Position numbers and translations under genes: made by a program. From Bordetella parapertussis (GTDB taxonomy: Bacteria > Pseudomonadota > Gammaproteobacteria > Burkholderiales > Burkholderiaceae_B), in assembly GCA_945865935.1 (NCBI GenBank), contig CAMBFI010000001.1:248001-312000 (forward strand): DNA of 64,000 nucleotides. Direction: 5' to 3'. Below, piece after piece: positions 54,866-63,054 of the stretch (positions are counted from its first letter, which is position 1; each line of letters begins with the position of its first letter). Under the pieces are notes generated by a model, which made no database searches, was not told the origin of the DNA, and saw only the letters and a program-made list of their open reading frames with translations.

Positions 54866-56557
54866 TCATTTACGGTATTTGCATACTTGGCTGATCGCAT
54901 CAAATGGTTGACAGTCTGATTGTTTAATCAGTTCTAAAAAAAATTTTGGGAAATAAGGCGTTGGTATGCTTTCGTAATAAAGAATAGCGATCGACTCAGT
55001 TTTATAGCGCTCACTAAAATCCCTAATGAGAGGTAAATATTCAAAAAAACCAGGGGTTAAGGCAGGAAACACACCCTTACAGTTGAGGACATCTTTTTCT
55101 AGGAAAAATTGCGGTCCGTAAATTGTAGGCGTTAGGCAAGAACACTGTGAATCCGCAGCAGCATTAAGAGGGCATAAATTAAATTGAGCACGCTGAAAAT
55201 CATCCTTGCCCGCTGGACTCCAATGCACTATTGAGGAAAAGTAAATTATTAGAATAGTGCTGGTGACCACAAATAAACCGGTTGAGAGCCATAATTTTGG
55301 ACAATAACTCTGCTTGATACGACATTGCTTTGAAATTATCCAAATCATCATTCCTGCCACTAATCCTAAACTGGGATAAGCCTTATAGCCAACAGATACG
55401 CGCCAAAAAAATGAGCAATACATCAGCAGCAAAAACAGGAGGATGAACGACTTCATCTTCACCGAATGTGATAAATCTAAATATAATCTTATACAAAGAA
55501 TACTGAGGATGAATAAAGTTAATAAAGATGGCTGGCTGAACAGAGCAAACTTACTTGTAAAACTGCTAGCAAGATCTAAGTTATAAAATACGCGTAGCAG
55601 ACTTTGAATCGGCTTAAAGCCCAAACTAGTCACATTAAACGGAATATTCCAAAAGTATAGTAAAGAAAAATCAATGTTAATTAGTACATATCCGCAAACA
55701 AGGACGAATAAGCCTAGAAAAATAAGCGCAGAAAATTTTTCATCTAATGATGTACTGCGTGGTATGGCGTCGTGATGGGCAGGCGCTAGAAAAGCAAACC
55801 GGTTGAGCGCAAACAAAAGAACTAAGCTCGCGCAATAAAACATGAAAAATGGCGCAGCAGTTAAGCCAATTAAAATAGCCAGCCCACTGATCTCTAAAGC
55901 AAGTAATAATTGCCAGAAGTCGATTTTTAACTGCCCTGACCATAGGTTTAAAAAATGTAAGGTGGCAATCAACACGATGGGTACCATCATGGTTTCTGAC
56001 ATTGGCGCCGCAAATTGATGTTGGGTCAGGCAATACAGGCAATAGGTCGTGAGCACCATTAAAATAGTGGTCACAGAAAGCTTAGTAAAAAAAAGTAGTC
56101 CGATCAATATTAGACTTAACTGAAAGAGGCTTGAGGAAAAAATGGCCAGAATATAGGTGGTTTTTAAGGTTTCTATGCCTCCTGCCGCGGTAGAAGCATT
56201 AAAAAGCTTAAAGACAAAACCAAGTAAGGCCGGGATACCTGGGAAATGACTTGTAGCAAAATCGGTGTATTCCACTTGCCCGTGCGCAATTAAAAATCCG
56301 CCTAGGATATTTTCAGCAACATCTGTCCATGGCATATTCGGAACGGTATGAATAATGATCGGTGATTGCGCAAGCCCTAATATCGCCAACCCATTTTGCG
56401 GGTACAGATAAATTAAACCGTATAAAAGTGTGGAGCCAAGACTCAGTAAAAAAATGCAGCTTAGCCAAAAAATCAGCTGAGCAATAGCGAGGCTAATAGG
56501 GTGGTCAATACGATATTTGGCCGCTTGTAATTTATTTTTCGTGATATTCATCATCAA
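54866..56557 (-). CDS. Multi-pass membrane protein, GT-C/GT39-like glycosyltransferase
   Basis: A 563-residue protein with about 11-12 hydrophobic helices. A loop near 95-115, GQVEYTDFATSHFPGIPAL, resembles the acidic motif of GT-C (PMT/GT39) enzymes that use polyprenyl-phosphate sugars. A large soluble C-terminal part contains several cysteines. It could transfer or polymerise sugar units. The call is by topology and one motif only. It closes the island and is transcribed toward it. Confidence 0.6.
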   Translation of the reverse strand: MMMNITKNKLQAAKYRIDHPISLAIAQLIFWLSCIFLLSLGSTLLYGLIYLYPQNGLAILGLAQSPIIIHTVPNMPWTDVAENILGGFLIAHGQVEYTDFATSHFPGIPALLGFVFKLFNASTAAGGIETLKTTYILAIFSSSLFQLSLILIGLLFFTKLSVTTILMVLTTYCLYCLTQHQFAAPMSETMMVPIVLIATLHFLNLWSGQLKIDFWQLLLALEISGLAILIGLTAAPFFMFYCASLVLLFALNRFAFLAPAHHDAIPRSTSLDEKFSALIFLGLFVLVCGYVLINIDFSLLYFWNIPFNVTSLGFKPIQSLLRVFYNLDLASSFTSKFALFSQPSLLTLFILSILCIRLYLDLSHSVKMKSFILLFLLLMYCSFFWRVSVGYKAYPSLGLVAGMMIWIISKQCRIKQSYCPKLWLSTGLFVVTSTILIIYFSSIVHWSPAGKDDFQRAQFNLCPLNAAADSQCSCLTPTIYGPQFFLEKDVLNCKGVFPALTPGFFEYLPLIRDFSERYKTESIAILYYESIPTPYFPKFFLELIKQSDCQPFDAISQVCKYRK

Positions 56558-56981
56558 GATTAATTGCCTAGATTTTATTTTTTCAACCGCACCAGAAATA
56601 ATTTGATTGGTCCTGTGCGTCGCTACGGGTTGACGGAAGACTCGCTAGCCGCCGGTGGATGGCCCCTAGTCTAATAGACGTTCTGGGCCTATGATTTCCT
56701 CATAGTAGCAAGACCCTCAGGGCTTTTTTTTGATGGGTCAGTTCCCGATTGCCTTAGAATGGCCAAATGCTGCGACGCATCATTTTGCGTGTGTATTTGC
56801 AAGAAAGTGAAACGCTTTAAAGAGTATTTCAAGCAATGTTTGGGGCCATCTTGCCTCGGATGGAAGCGAGATTCTTGCTGTAGTTGAGAATGTGGGTAAT
56901 CGCGTCGTGGAACGGTGATCAGATAGAATAGAATTACTCAATTACATGAATGAAAGGTTCAAAAATGACCGGGGAAGCGAC
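56558..56981. other. 424-nt gap at the right edge of the glycan island
   Basis: No recognised gene lies here. The stretch includes a structured element at 56661-56731 (separate entry). A minus-strand frame of 29 codons ending near 56840 looks residue-rich but has no start and is not called. The composition returns to that of the surrounding chromosome after about 56750. Confidence 0.45.
56661..56731 (+). ncRNA. Candidate structured RNA: three hairpins ending in a U8 terminator
   Basis: Stem 1 pairs GGCCC (56661-56665) with GGGCC (56685-56689), enclosing an inner GTCT/AGAC stem (56669-56672 and 56676-56679). Stem 2 pairs TATGA (56690-56694) with TCATA (56700-56704) around TTTCC. Stem 3 pairs AAG-CCC with GGG-CTT (56710-56725, one bulged A) followed by eight T. 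The order is that of a small RNA with an intrinsic terminator on the plus strand. The 5' end and family are unknown. It may instead be the terminator of a decayed gene. Confidence 0.4.
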
Positions 56982-57857
56982 ATGAGTGAAATGCGTTTTG
57001 AGCAACCAAAAACCGCTGAGGCGGCGTCTGCCTTGTTGGCGGGTACCCAGGGCCTGGCAAAAGTGCTCTCCGGCGGAACGGATCTGATGATCCATATGCG
57101 AAACGGCAACATAAAGCCCGAGCTTGTGCTCGACGTCAAGGGCATTGCCGAGATGAACGCGATTACCGTTGAAAAAGACGGTGGCTACCGGTTTGGTGCG
57201 GCAGTGTCTTGTATGCAGCTGCTTGAGAACACAGCCTTCGCCGAAACGTGGCCTGGCATTATTGATGGTGCGAACCTCGTGGGTTCGATCCAGGTGCGAG
57301 GGCGTGCGACAGTGGCGGGTAACTTGTGTAACGCCTCGCCTGCGGCAGATACGGTCCCCGCGATGATTGCGGCGGGCGCGATTGCAAGCGTGGTGGGTCC
57401 TGCTGGTCGCCGCGAGGTTCCCGTTGAGCAGATTCCGACTAGTCCGGGCAAAACCACTCTCGCGAAAGGCGAGCTCATTGTTTCGTTTCTGCTTCCCAAG
57501 CGCGCGCCGCATTCTGGCGATGCGTATTTGCGGTTTACGCCGCGCTCTGAAATGGACATCGCGGTCGTGGGCGTCGGTCTGTGTCTGACTCTCGACGACA
57601 ACGGTGTCTGTACAGCTGCCCGCGTGAGCCTCGGTGCTGTGGCAGAGCGTGCGTTACTCGTGCCTGAAGCGGCTGCCGCCTTGATTGGCACCAAAGTCGA
57701 TGAGGCCGCGCTAGCAAAGCTTGCTGCCGCAGCCAGCGCCGCCGCCCGTCCGATTGACGACAAGCGTGGCACCAAAGAATTTCGAATCAAAATCGCTGGT
57801 GTGTTGGCAAGACGCGCAGCAGAAAAAGCGCTCGCTCGCGCGAAAGGGAACAAGTAA
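56982..57857 (+). CDS. Molybdenum hydroxylase FAD-binding medium subunit (CoxM-like)
   Basis: A 291-residue FAD subunit of the xanthine oxidase family, with LSGGTDLMIHMRNG (about 30-43) and TVAGNLCNASPAADT (about 108-122) as the FAD-binding motifs. It carries electrons from the 2Fe-2S subunit to the acceptor. A longer frame starts at 56946, but the ATG at 56982 has GGGGAAG upstream and begins at the family boundary. It is first of three adjacent genes. Confidence 0.9.
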   Translation: MSEMRFEQPKTAEAASALLAGTQGLAKVLSGGTDLMIHMRNGNIKPELVLDVKGIAEMNAITVEKDGGYRFGAAVSCMQLLENTAFAETWPGIIDGANLVGSIQVRGRATVAGNLCNASPAADTVPAMIAAGAIASVVGPAGRREVPVEQIPTSPGKTTLAKGELIVSFLLPKRAPHSGDAYLRFTPRSEMDIAVVGVGLCLTLDDNGVCTAARVSLGAVAERALLVPEAAAALIGTKVDEAALAKLAAAASAAARPIDDKRGTKEFRIKIAGVLARRAAEKALARAKGNK

Positions 57858-57859
57858 AA

Positions 57860-58336
57860 ATGGCTAAGCAACATGTATCGACAGTAATTAATGGTGATCC
57901 CGTTGAGTTTCTATGTGAAGCAAACAAGTCGTTGCTGGATGTACTGCGCAACGATTTAGGGATGACGGGAACCAAAGAAGGTTGTGGCACGGGTGACTGT
58001 GGCGCGTGTAGCGTGACGTTAGACGGTCGTTTGGTTTGTTCATGTCTTGTGCTCGGCGTTGAGGCCGAAGGCAAAACCGTACAAACAATCGAAGGCATGG
58101 CCAACGGCGAGCACCTTCACGTGCTGCAGCGAAAGTTTCTTGAGCATGCTGCCCTCCAGTGCGGTATTTGCACACCTGGATTTTTGGTGGCAGCCCGCTC
58201 GTTACTCGAGCGCAATCCTGATCCAACCGAAGAAGAGGTACGCTTTTGGTTGGCCGGTAACCTGTGCCGTTGCACCGGCTACAACAAAATCATCGAAGCC
58301 GTGCTCGATGCAGCACGTGAAATGCGGGGAGCCTGA
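57860..58336 (+). CDS. Molybdenum hydroxylase 2Fe-2S small subunit (CoxS-like)
   Basis: A 158-residue iron-sulfur protein. Cys42, Cys47, Cys50 and Cys62 form the N-terminal plant-type cluster site (C-x4-C-x2-C-x11-C). Cys101, Cys104, Cys136 and Cys138 form the second cluster site (CGIC and CRCTG). It links the molybdenum site to FAD. It is 2 nt after the FAD gene. Confidence 0.93.
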   Translation: MAKQHVSTVINGDPVEFLCEANKSLLDVLRNDLGMTGTKEGCGTGDCGACSVTLDGRLVCSCLVLGVEAEGKTVQTIEGMANGEHLHVLQRKFLEHAALQCGICTPGFLVAARSLLERNPDPTEEEVRFWLAGNLCRCTGYNKIIEAVLDAAREMRGA

Positions 58337-58338
58337 TT

Positions 58339-60621
58339 ATGTTGACCAATACAAAGAACACACATCAAACAATGAAGTCCGTCGGTACAAGTCCAGTTCG
58401 TCCGGATGGGGTGCCAAAAGTCACTGGTTTGGCCCAGTACGGTGCCGATTATTCCCTGCCAGGTATGTTGTGGGCAAAAGTGCTGCGTTCGCCGCACGCG
58501 CACGCTCGGATTCGCTCGATCAATACAGCCAAGGCGCTCGCCTTGCCAGGTGTGAAGGCAATTATTACTGCCGCAGATTTGCCAAACCAGCCTTTTGATT
58601 ACGTGGGTCCTGAGCGCGTTGCCTTGAACTACTGGCACATGACCCGCAATATCTTGGCTCGTGAAAAGGCCTTGTACGAAGGGCATGCGATTGCCGCAGT
58701 GGCAGCCACCACGGCCGCGATTGCAGATCAGGCCGTGCGTCTGATCGAAGTAGATTTTGAAGTTCTGCCTCACGTCATCGATGTCGATGATGCGATGAAG
58801 CCCGATGCGCCTTTGCTTTTCGAGGATATGATTCCCCGCGGCTTTGATCCTGCTCCCACCAAGCCTTCGAATATTTCAAAGCGTTTGGAATTTAAGATTG
58901 GTGATCTCGAGGCGGGGTTTGCATCGGCCGATGAAGTCGTTGAGATGAGCTTCAAAACAGCTGCTGTGCATCAAGGCTATATCGAGCCGCATTCGTGTTT
59001 GGCACGTTATGGCGCCGACGGTCAGTGCGAGCTGTGGTCTTCAAGTCAGGGCCACTTTGTGGTGCGTGCTTACACGGCGAAGTTGCTAGGCATCGAGATT
59101 GGTAACCTACTTGTGCACCCAGCAGAGATTGGTGGTGGCTTCGGCGGCAAGACCGTCGTCTACGTCGAGCCGCTTGCCTTGGCGCTCGCACGTAAGTCCG
59201 GCCATCCCGTGAAGCTGATGATGTCCCGTGAAGACACCTTTAAAGCGACGGGCCCAACCTCTGGCGCATCGATGACAGTCAAGATTGGCGTCAAGAAAGA
59301 CGGCACCATTGTCGCTGCGGACGGACTGTTTAAGTTTCAGGCGGGTGCGTTCCCAGGCTCACCTGTGATGAATGCAACGATGTGTGCATTTGCCCCTTAC
59401 ATTATTCCAAATGCACGCGCCATTGGATTTGACGTGGTGTCGAATCGCCCCAAGTCCGCTGCGTATCGCGCACCAGGTTCGCCGATTTCAGCTTTCGCTG
59501 TTGAAAGCGTGCTTGATATCTTGGCAAAGAAAATTGGAATGGATCCGCTGAAGTTGCGTCTTAAAAATGCAGTGAAAGCCGGCTCGCCAACGATTTGGGG
59601 TCCAAAGCATTCGCACGACGGCTATGCCGAAACGATTCAGGCACTGCTGGATCATCCCGAGTACAACAAGCCGCTGGGTAAGAACCAAGGGCGTGGTGTG
59701 GCCTCGGGCTTCTGGTTTAACGGTGGTGGCGAATCGACGGCCTCTGTTCACATTAATGAAGACGGCACAGTGGTGATTGCGACCGGTAGTATGGACGTGG
59801 GCGGTTCACGTGCATCGATGGCGTTGATGGCAGCGGAAACCTTGGGTATCCCCTATGAGAGCGTGCGCTCGACCGTCGCTGATACAGCCTCGATTGGCTA
59901 TAACCACGTGACAGGCGGTTCGCGCGTGACCTATGCGACTGGTATGGTCGTTGTGGAAGCCTGCAATAAGATCATTGAAGAGTTGCGTTTGCGCGCCTCG
60001 TTGATGTGGGACGTTGATGTCCAAGGCGTGATTTGGGAGGATGGCTATGCCAAGCCTGCCGATAAGAGCATTGGTACGTTCGAGCCCTTGTCTCTTAAGG
60101 CGATCGCTGCAAAGCGCGCGGTGACAGGGGGGCCGATTGGCGTGGAGTCTTCAATTAACGCAGGTGGACAAGCTCCTGGTTTCTCCACGCAGTTCTGCGA
60201 TGTAGAAGTGGATCCAGAAACAGGCGCTGTGAAGATCTTGCGTTTTGTGGCTGCACAAGACGTTGGCCGTGCGATTCATCCAAAGTACTGCGAAGGCCAG
60301 ATTCAAGGTGGCGTCGTGCAGGGCATTGGTTGGGCCTTGAACGAGGAATACATCTACGACAAGCAGGGACGTCTGTCTAACGCAGGCTTCCTCGACTATC
60401 GTATTCCTGTCGCCTCTGATTTGCCAATGATCGAAGCCATCATGGTCGAAGTTCCTAACCCTAATCATCCGTTTGGTGTGAAGGGCGTGGGCGAGGCAAA
60501 CATCGTTCCGCCTATGGCTGCTGTCGCTAACGCCATTGAGCGTGCGACCGGTACGCGCATGACGGAATTGCCGATGTCACCTCCACGCGTGCTTGCCGCC
60601 TTAGATGCTGGGCGCGGGTAA
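58339..60621 (+). CDS. Molybdenum hydroxylase large subunit (xanthine dehydrogenase family)
   Basis: A 760-residue subunit binding the molybdenum-pterin cofactor: GGGFGGK at 265-271 and the catalytic glutamate Glu719 in GVGEAN. The active-site loop reads AYRAPGSP (375-382). It lacks the Cys of CO dehydrogenase (AYRCSFR), so this is not a form I CO dehydrogenase. The substrate is probably an aromatic or N-heterocyclic compound; this cannot be read from the sequence. The gene starts 2 nt after the iron-sulfur gene and overlaps the MoaD-like gene by 17 nt. Confidence 0.92.
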   Translation: MLTNTKNTHQTMKSVGTSPVRPDGVPKVTGLAQYGADYSLPGMLWAKVLRSPHAHARIRSINTAKALALPGVKAIITAADLPNQPFDYVGPERVALNYWHMTRNILAREKALYEGHAIAAVAATTAAIADQAVRLIEVDFEVLPHVIDVDDAMKPDAPLLFEDMIPRGFDPAPTKPSNISKRLEFKIGDLEAGFASADEVVEMSFKTAAVHQGYIEPHSCLARYGADGQCELWSSSQGHFVVRAYTAKLLGIEIGNLLVHPAEIGGGFGGKTVVYVEPLALALARKSGHPVKLMMSREDTFKATGPTSGASMTVKIGVKKDGTIVAADGLFKFQAGAFPGSPVMNATMCAFAPYIIPNARAIGFDVVSNRPKSAAYRAPGSPISAFAVESVLDILAKKIGMDPLKLRLKNAVKAGSPTIWGPKHSHDGYAETIQALLDHPEYNKPLGKNQGRGVASGFWFNGGGESTASVHINEDGTVVIATGSMDVGGSRASMALMAAETLGIPYESVRSTVADTASIGYNHVTGGSRVTYATGMVVVEACNKIIEELRLRASLMWDVDVQGVIWEDGYAKPADKSIGTFEPLSLKAIAAKRAVTGGPIGVESSINAGGQAPGFSTQFCDVEVDPETGAVKILRFVAAQDVGRAIHPKYCEGQIQGGVVQGIGWALNEEYIYDKQGRLSNAGFLDYRIPVASDLPMIEAIMVEVPNPNHPFGVKGVGEANIVPPMAAVANAIERATGTRMTELPMSPPRVLAALDAGRG

Positions 60622-60886
60622 ATCTGCTTTGCCGCAAGTCGTCCGGGTCATGTTGACCGGCGGCTTCAGCAGGCGGTACACAAATGGCGTGAGGGAGTTC
60701 GAGATCCAAGCGCGAACCGTACGCGGTGTCATTCGCGCAATGGACGAGCTGTTTCCCGGTCTTGGTGAACACCTCGAGGAAGAAACCTCAATCGCGATTG
60801 ATGGCGTGATACACGAGGTGGTCTATACCCAAGCGATACGTCCTGGTGGCGAGGTGTTTTTTATTCCCCGAATCGAGGGTGGCTAG
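60605..60886 (+). CDS. MoaD/ThiS-family small sulfur-carrier-like protein
   Basis: A 93-residue ubiquitin-fold protein ending in Gly-Gly, the C-terminus that is thiocarboxylated in MoaD and ThiS. FFIPRIEGG closes it, and a VRGVIRAMDELFPGLGEHL helix sits in the middle. MoaD carries sulfur for molybdopterin. Overlap with the large-subunit gene suggests a dedicated role for this enzyme, possibly in cofactor supply, or a subunit. The start could also be an internal GTG. Confidence 0.75.
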   Translation: MLGAGKSALPQVVRVMLTGGFSRRYTNGVREFEIQARTVRGVIRAMDELFPGLGEHLEEETSIAIDGVIHEVVYTQAIRPGGEVFFIPRIEGG

Positions 60887-60915
60887 TCTCCTGGCACCCT
60901 GCGTGGCAACCGACC

Positions 60916-61818
60916 TTATATCGATTGCCTCGCTTCATTCAGATAGGTTTCGTTGATATACGACTGGGCTTGTGTGCCTGCACGTTTAGGCACATTGCGT
61001 AAGAGCGCGCTAATTTCAATGAGTGATTGAATTGAAGCTGGATTTGCTTGTGCATTTCTTGGAAATATCTCGGCTTCTGTGTACTCTTCCCAAGCGCGAT
61101 CTGCGTATTCAGGTGCGATACCTGTTTCTGCTACAGCAATTTTTTGGCAACCTTCTTTGTTTTCATAGAACCATTCATGGGCGCGTAAAAATGCACGCAT
61201 GAAGGCGACGACTGTGGCATGATTTGCGCGGGCCCAGCGACCGTCGACATTGAGTGAGGTGAACTGAAACCACGGAAAGCTATCGCGCGGCTCGCATAGC
61301 GAGTGGTAGCCTTGATCGACCGCGATATAGTTTAGCGGTGCACCCTGAAGACCCGCATCAATTTTTCCCGTTTGAAGCATCTCCCAGCGTGCCAGGATGG
61401 GGCCGCAGGCAACGATCTTGTAGTCTTGGGGGTAATGCAGGCCATGAGCAGACATGATCTTCATCACAAGCGATGAGCTACCTGCCTCAATGGACGATAC
61501 GCCGATGGTGCGACCTCGCAACGCTTCAAATGTTGTGATGTCTTTGCCAGAGATAAGAGAGAAGGGCAGACGATTGATGTTGCCACCAATGATTTCTAAA
61601 TGCCCGCCACTTTCGCTATCCAGAATGATATGTTCCGTGACACCGAGGGCAATATCTAGACGCCCATCTTGCAGTCGGCGCCACACTTCATCAATCGGTT
61701 CATGCAAGTCAATGGTGACATCTAGGCCTTCTTGCTCAAACAACCCCTGATGCGCTGCGATCCAAATGGGCAGATTGAAGTAGTTGCGAGAAATCGCACC
61801 AAGCATGATTTTTTTCAT
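60916..61818 (-). CDS. NMT1/SsuA-like solute-binding protein
   Basis: A 300-residue protein of the NMT1/THI5-like fold (YFNLPIWIAAHQGLFEQEGLDVTIDLHE, about 12-39; LRGRTIGVSSIEAGSSSLVMKIM near 100). No signal peptide is evident, unlike typical periplasmic receptors, and no permease or ATPase is adjacent. It could be a cytoplasmic ligand-binding protein or an enzyme of that fold. AAAGG upstream of 61818 favours it over the ATG at 61833. It converges with the MoaD gene and is divergent from the hydratase. Confidence 0.78.
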   Translation of the reverse strand: MKKIMLGAISRNYFNLPIWIAAHQGLFEQEGLDVTIDLHEPIDEVWRRLQDGRLDIALGVTEHIILDSESGGHLEIIGGNINRLPFSLISGKDITTFEALRGRTIGVSSIEAGSSSLVMKIMSAHGLHYPQDYKIVACGPILARWEMLQTGKIDAGLQGAPLNYIAVDQGYHSLCEPRDSFPWFQFTSLNVDGRWARANHATVVAFMRAFLRAHEWFYENKEGCQKIAVAETGIAPEYADRAWEEYTEAEIFPRNAQANPASIQSLIEISALLRNVPKRAGTQAQSYINETYLNEARQSI

Positions 61819-61926
61819 GAAGAGACCTTTCATCTAAGACCGGAGCTGTACGCACCTATCGATGAATGTTAACTTACCGTGAAGATGATTTTCCTCTGAC
61901 CTGATATCGATTATTAAGATCTATTT

Positions 61927-62715
61927 ATGAATACGACTCAAATTCAACAAGCCGTGGCGCAACTATTACCTGCTTGGTGGGATCACGCACGCATCGACGC
62001 GCTTGCAGCGACCTACAAGCCGCAAACACGCTCTGAAGGCTATGCGTTGCAGCGGGCCTTGTTCGATGCGTGTGGTGAGACACCGCTTGGTTGGAAGATC
62101 GCGGCGACCAGTCAGGCAGGGCAGAACCATATTGGTGTCAGTGGTCCACTTGCTGGTCGATTAATGCAGTCTCGTTGCTTGCCTGAAACGCAAGTCGTGT
62201 CACTGGATCGCAACACCATGGCGGTTGCCGAAGCTGAATTTGCTTTTCGCCTCGGGCGGGATGTGACACGCACGGCGAAAGGGCCGCTAACGATGCGCGA
62301 AGTGATGGACTGTGTGCAAGCATTGCATGTTGCCATTGAGATCCCAAACTCTCGTTTTATAGACTTCGCGCGAGCAGGTGAGGCGCAGTTGATTGCGGAT
62401 TTTGCTTGTGCGTGTTTTGTGGTCTTGGGCCGTGAGGTCACTGAAGATTGGCGTGCCGTAGACTTAGCGCAGCACCCAGTCAGTGTGCTGCAGAACGGGT
62501 CGAGCGTTGCCAATGGCGTAGGCAGCAACGTGTTGGGTGATCCACGCATTGCACTGACCTGGTTGGCCAATGAACTGCTAGAGCAGGGCATGCAATTACA
62601 AGCAGGTGAGATCGTGATGACGGGTACTTGTGTCGTGCCCGTCCCGGTTAAAGCGGGTGACCATGTGATCGCCGACTTTGGCGCGTTTGGTCAGGTACAG
62701 ACTCGCTTTGTGTAG
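61927..62715 (+). CDS. 2-keto-4-pentenoate hydratase family enzyme
   Basis: A 262-residue protein of the MhpD/hydratase-decarboxylase family. AVAEAEFAFRLGRDV (about 98-112) has the metal-binding Glu-x-Glu. MTGTCVVPVPVKAGDHVIADFG (about 232-253) is the other signature. It hydrates 2-hydroxypenta-2,4-dienoate-type products of aromatic meta-cleavage. Aromatic oxidation by the upstream molybdenum hydroxylase would fit. It abuts the NIPSNAP gene with no gap. Confidence 0.88.
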   Translation: MNTTQIQQAVAQLLPAWWDHARIDALAATYKPQTRSEGYALQRALFDACGETPLGWKIAATSQAGQNHIGVSGPLAGRLMQSRCLPETQVVSLDRNTMAVAEAEFAFRLGRDVTRTAKGPLTMREVMDCVQALHVAIEIPNSRFIDFARAGEAQLIADFACACFVVLGREVTEDWRAVDLAQHPVSVLQNGSSVANGVGSNVLGDPRIALTWLANELLEQGMQLQAGEIVMTGTCVVPVPVKAGDHVIADFGAFGQVQTRFV

Positions 62716-63033
62716 TTAGGGATTCGGTCCCCACGGTGCGGCCAGCAGCAGCTTGTTTTCTTGCTGTTGCAACATCGGACGCAACTGTTTTGCAAAGTTC
62801 ATAAAGGCTTGGTCGGCGTAGACGCCCGCCCAGAAGGCACGACGGTCAGCATCGTCATCGAATTTCCAAAGGTGTACGAGTTGGTTCAATGCGCCGATGT
62901 CGCCGGTAAAGTAGCCGCACAGTTTTTGCGGGTGCTTGGATAACGCAGGCCAGCCTTCTGCTTTATAGAGTGCGACGACATCGTTCATCTTGCCGACTGT
63001 GATCGTGTAGGTGCGTAGTTCATAAATTGCCAT
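62716..63033 (-). CDS. NIPSNAP family protein
   Basis: A 105-residue protein with the conserved opening IYELRTYTITVGKMNDVVALYKAEG and VHLWKFDDDADRRAFWAGVYAD (about 54-75) of NIPSNAP dimeric ferredoxin-like folds. The function of the family is unclear. It shares its strand with the amidohydrolase, 21 nt downstream of that gene's stop. Confidence 0.87.
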   Translation of the reverse strand: MAIYELRTYTITVGKMNDVVALYKAEGWPALSKHPQKLCGYFTGDIGALNQLVHLWKFDDDADRRAFWAGVYADQAFMNFAKQLRPMLQQQENKLLLAAPWGPNP

Positions 63034-63054
63034 GTTGGTCTCCGTTATGAATAA

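Noticed and set aside
56840-56930. 29-codon residue-rich minus-strand frame (ending AS-IRGKMAPNIA)
   Set aside because: It is preceded by an in-frame stop, has no start and no identified family; too short to support as a gene.
57185-57874. 229-codon minus-strand open frame opposite the FAD subunit
   Set aside because: It lies wholly antisense to a clear molybdenum hydroxylase gene and has no recognisable domain; long antisense frames are common opposite GC-skewed codons.
58047-58598. 183-codon plus-strand frame across the iron-sulfur and large-subunit junction
   Set aside because: It is out of frame with two secure genes and has no motif of its own.
58339-60621. CO dehydrogenase (coxL) identity for the large subunit
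   Set aside because: The active-site loop is AYRAPGSP, not the AYRCSFR of form I enzymes, so only the wider family is claimed.
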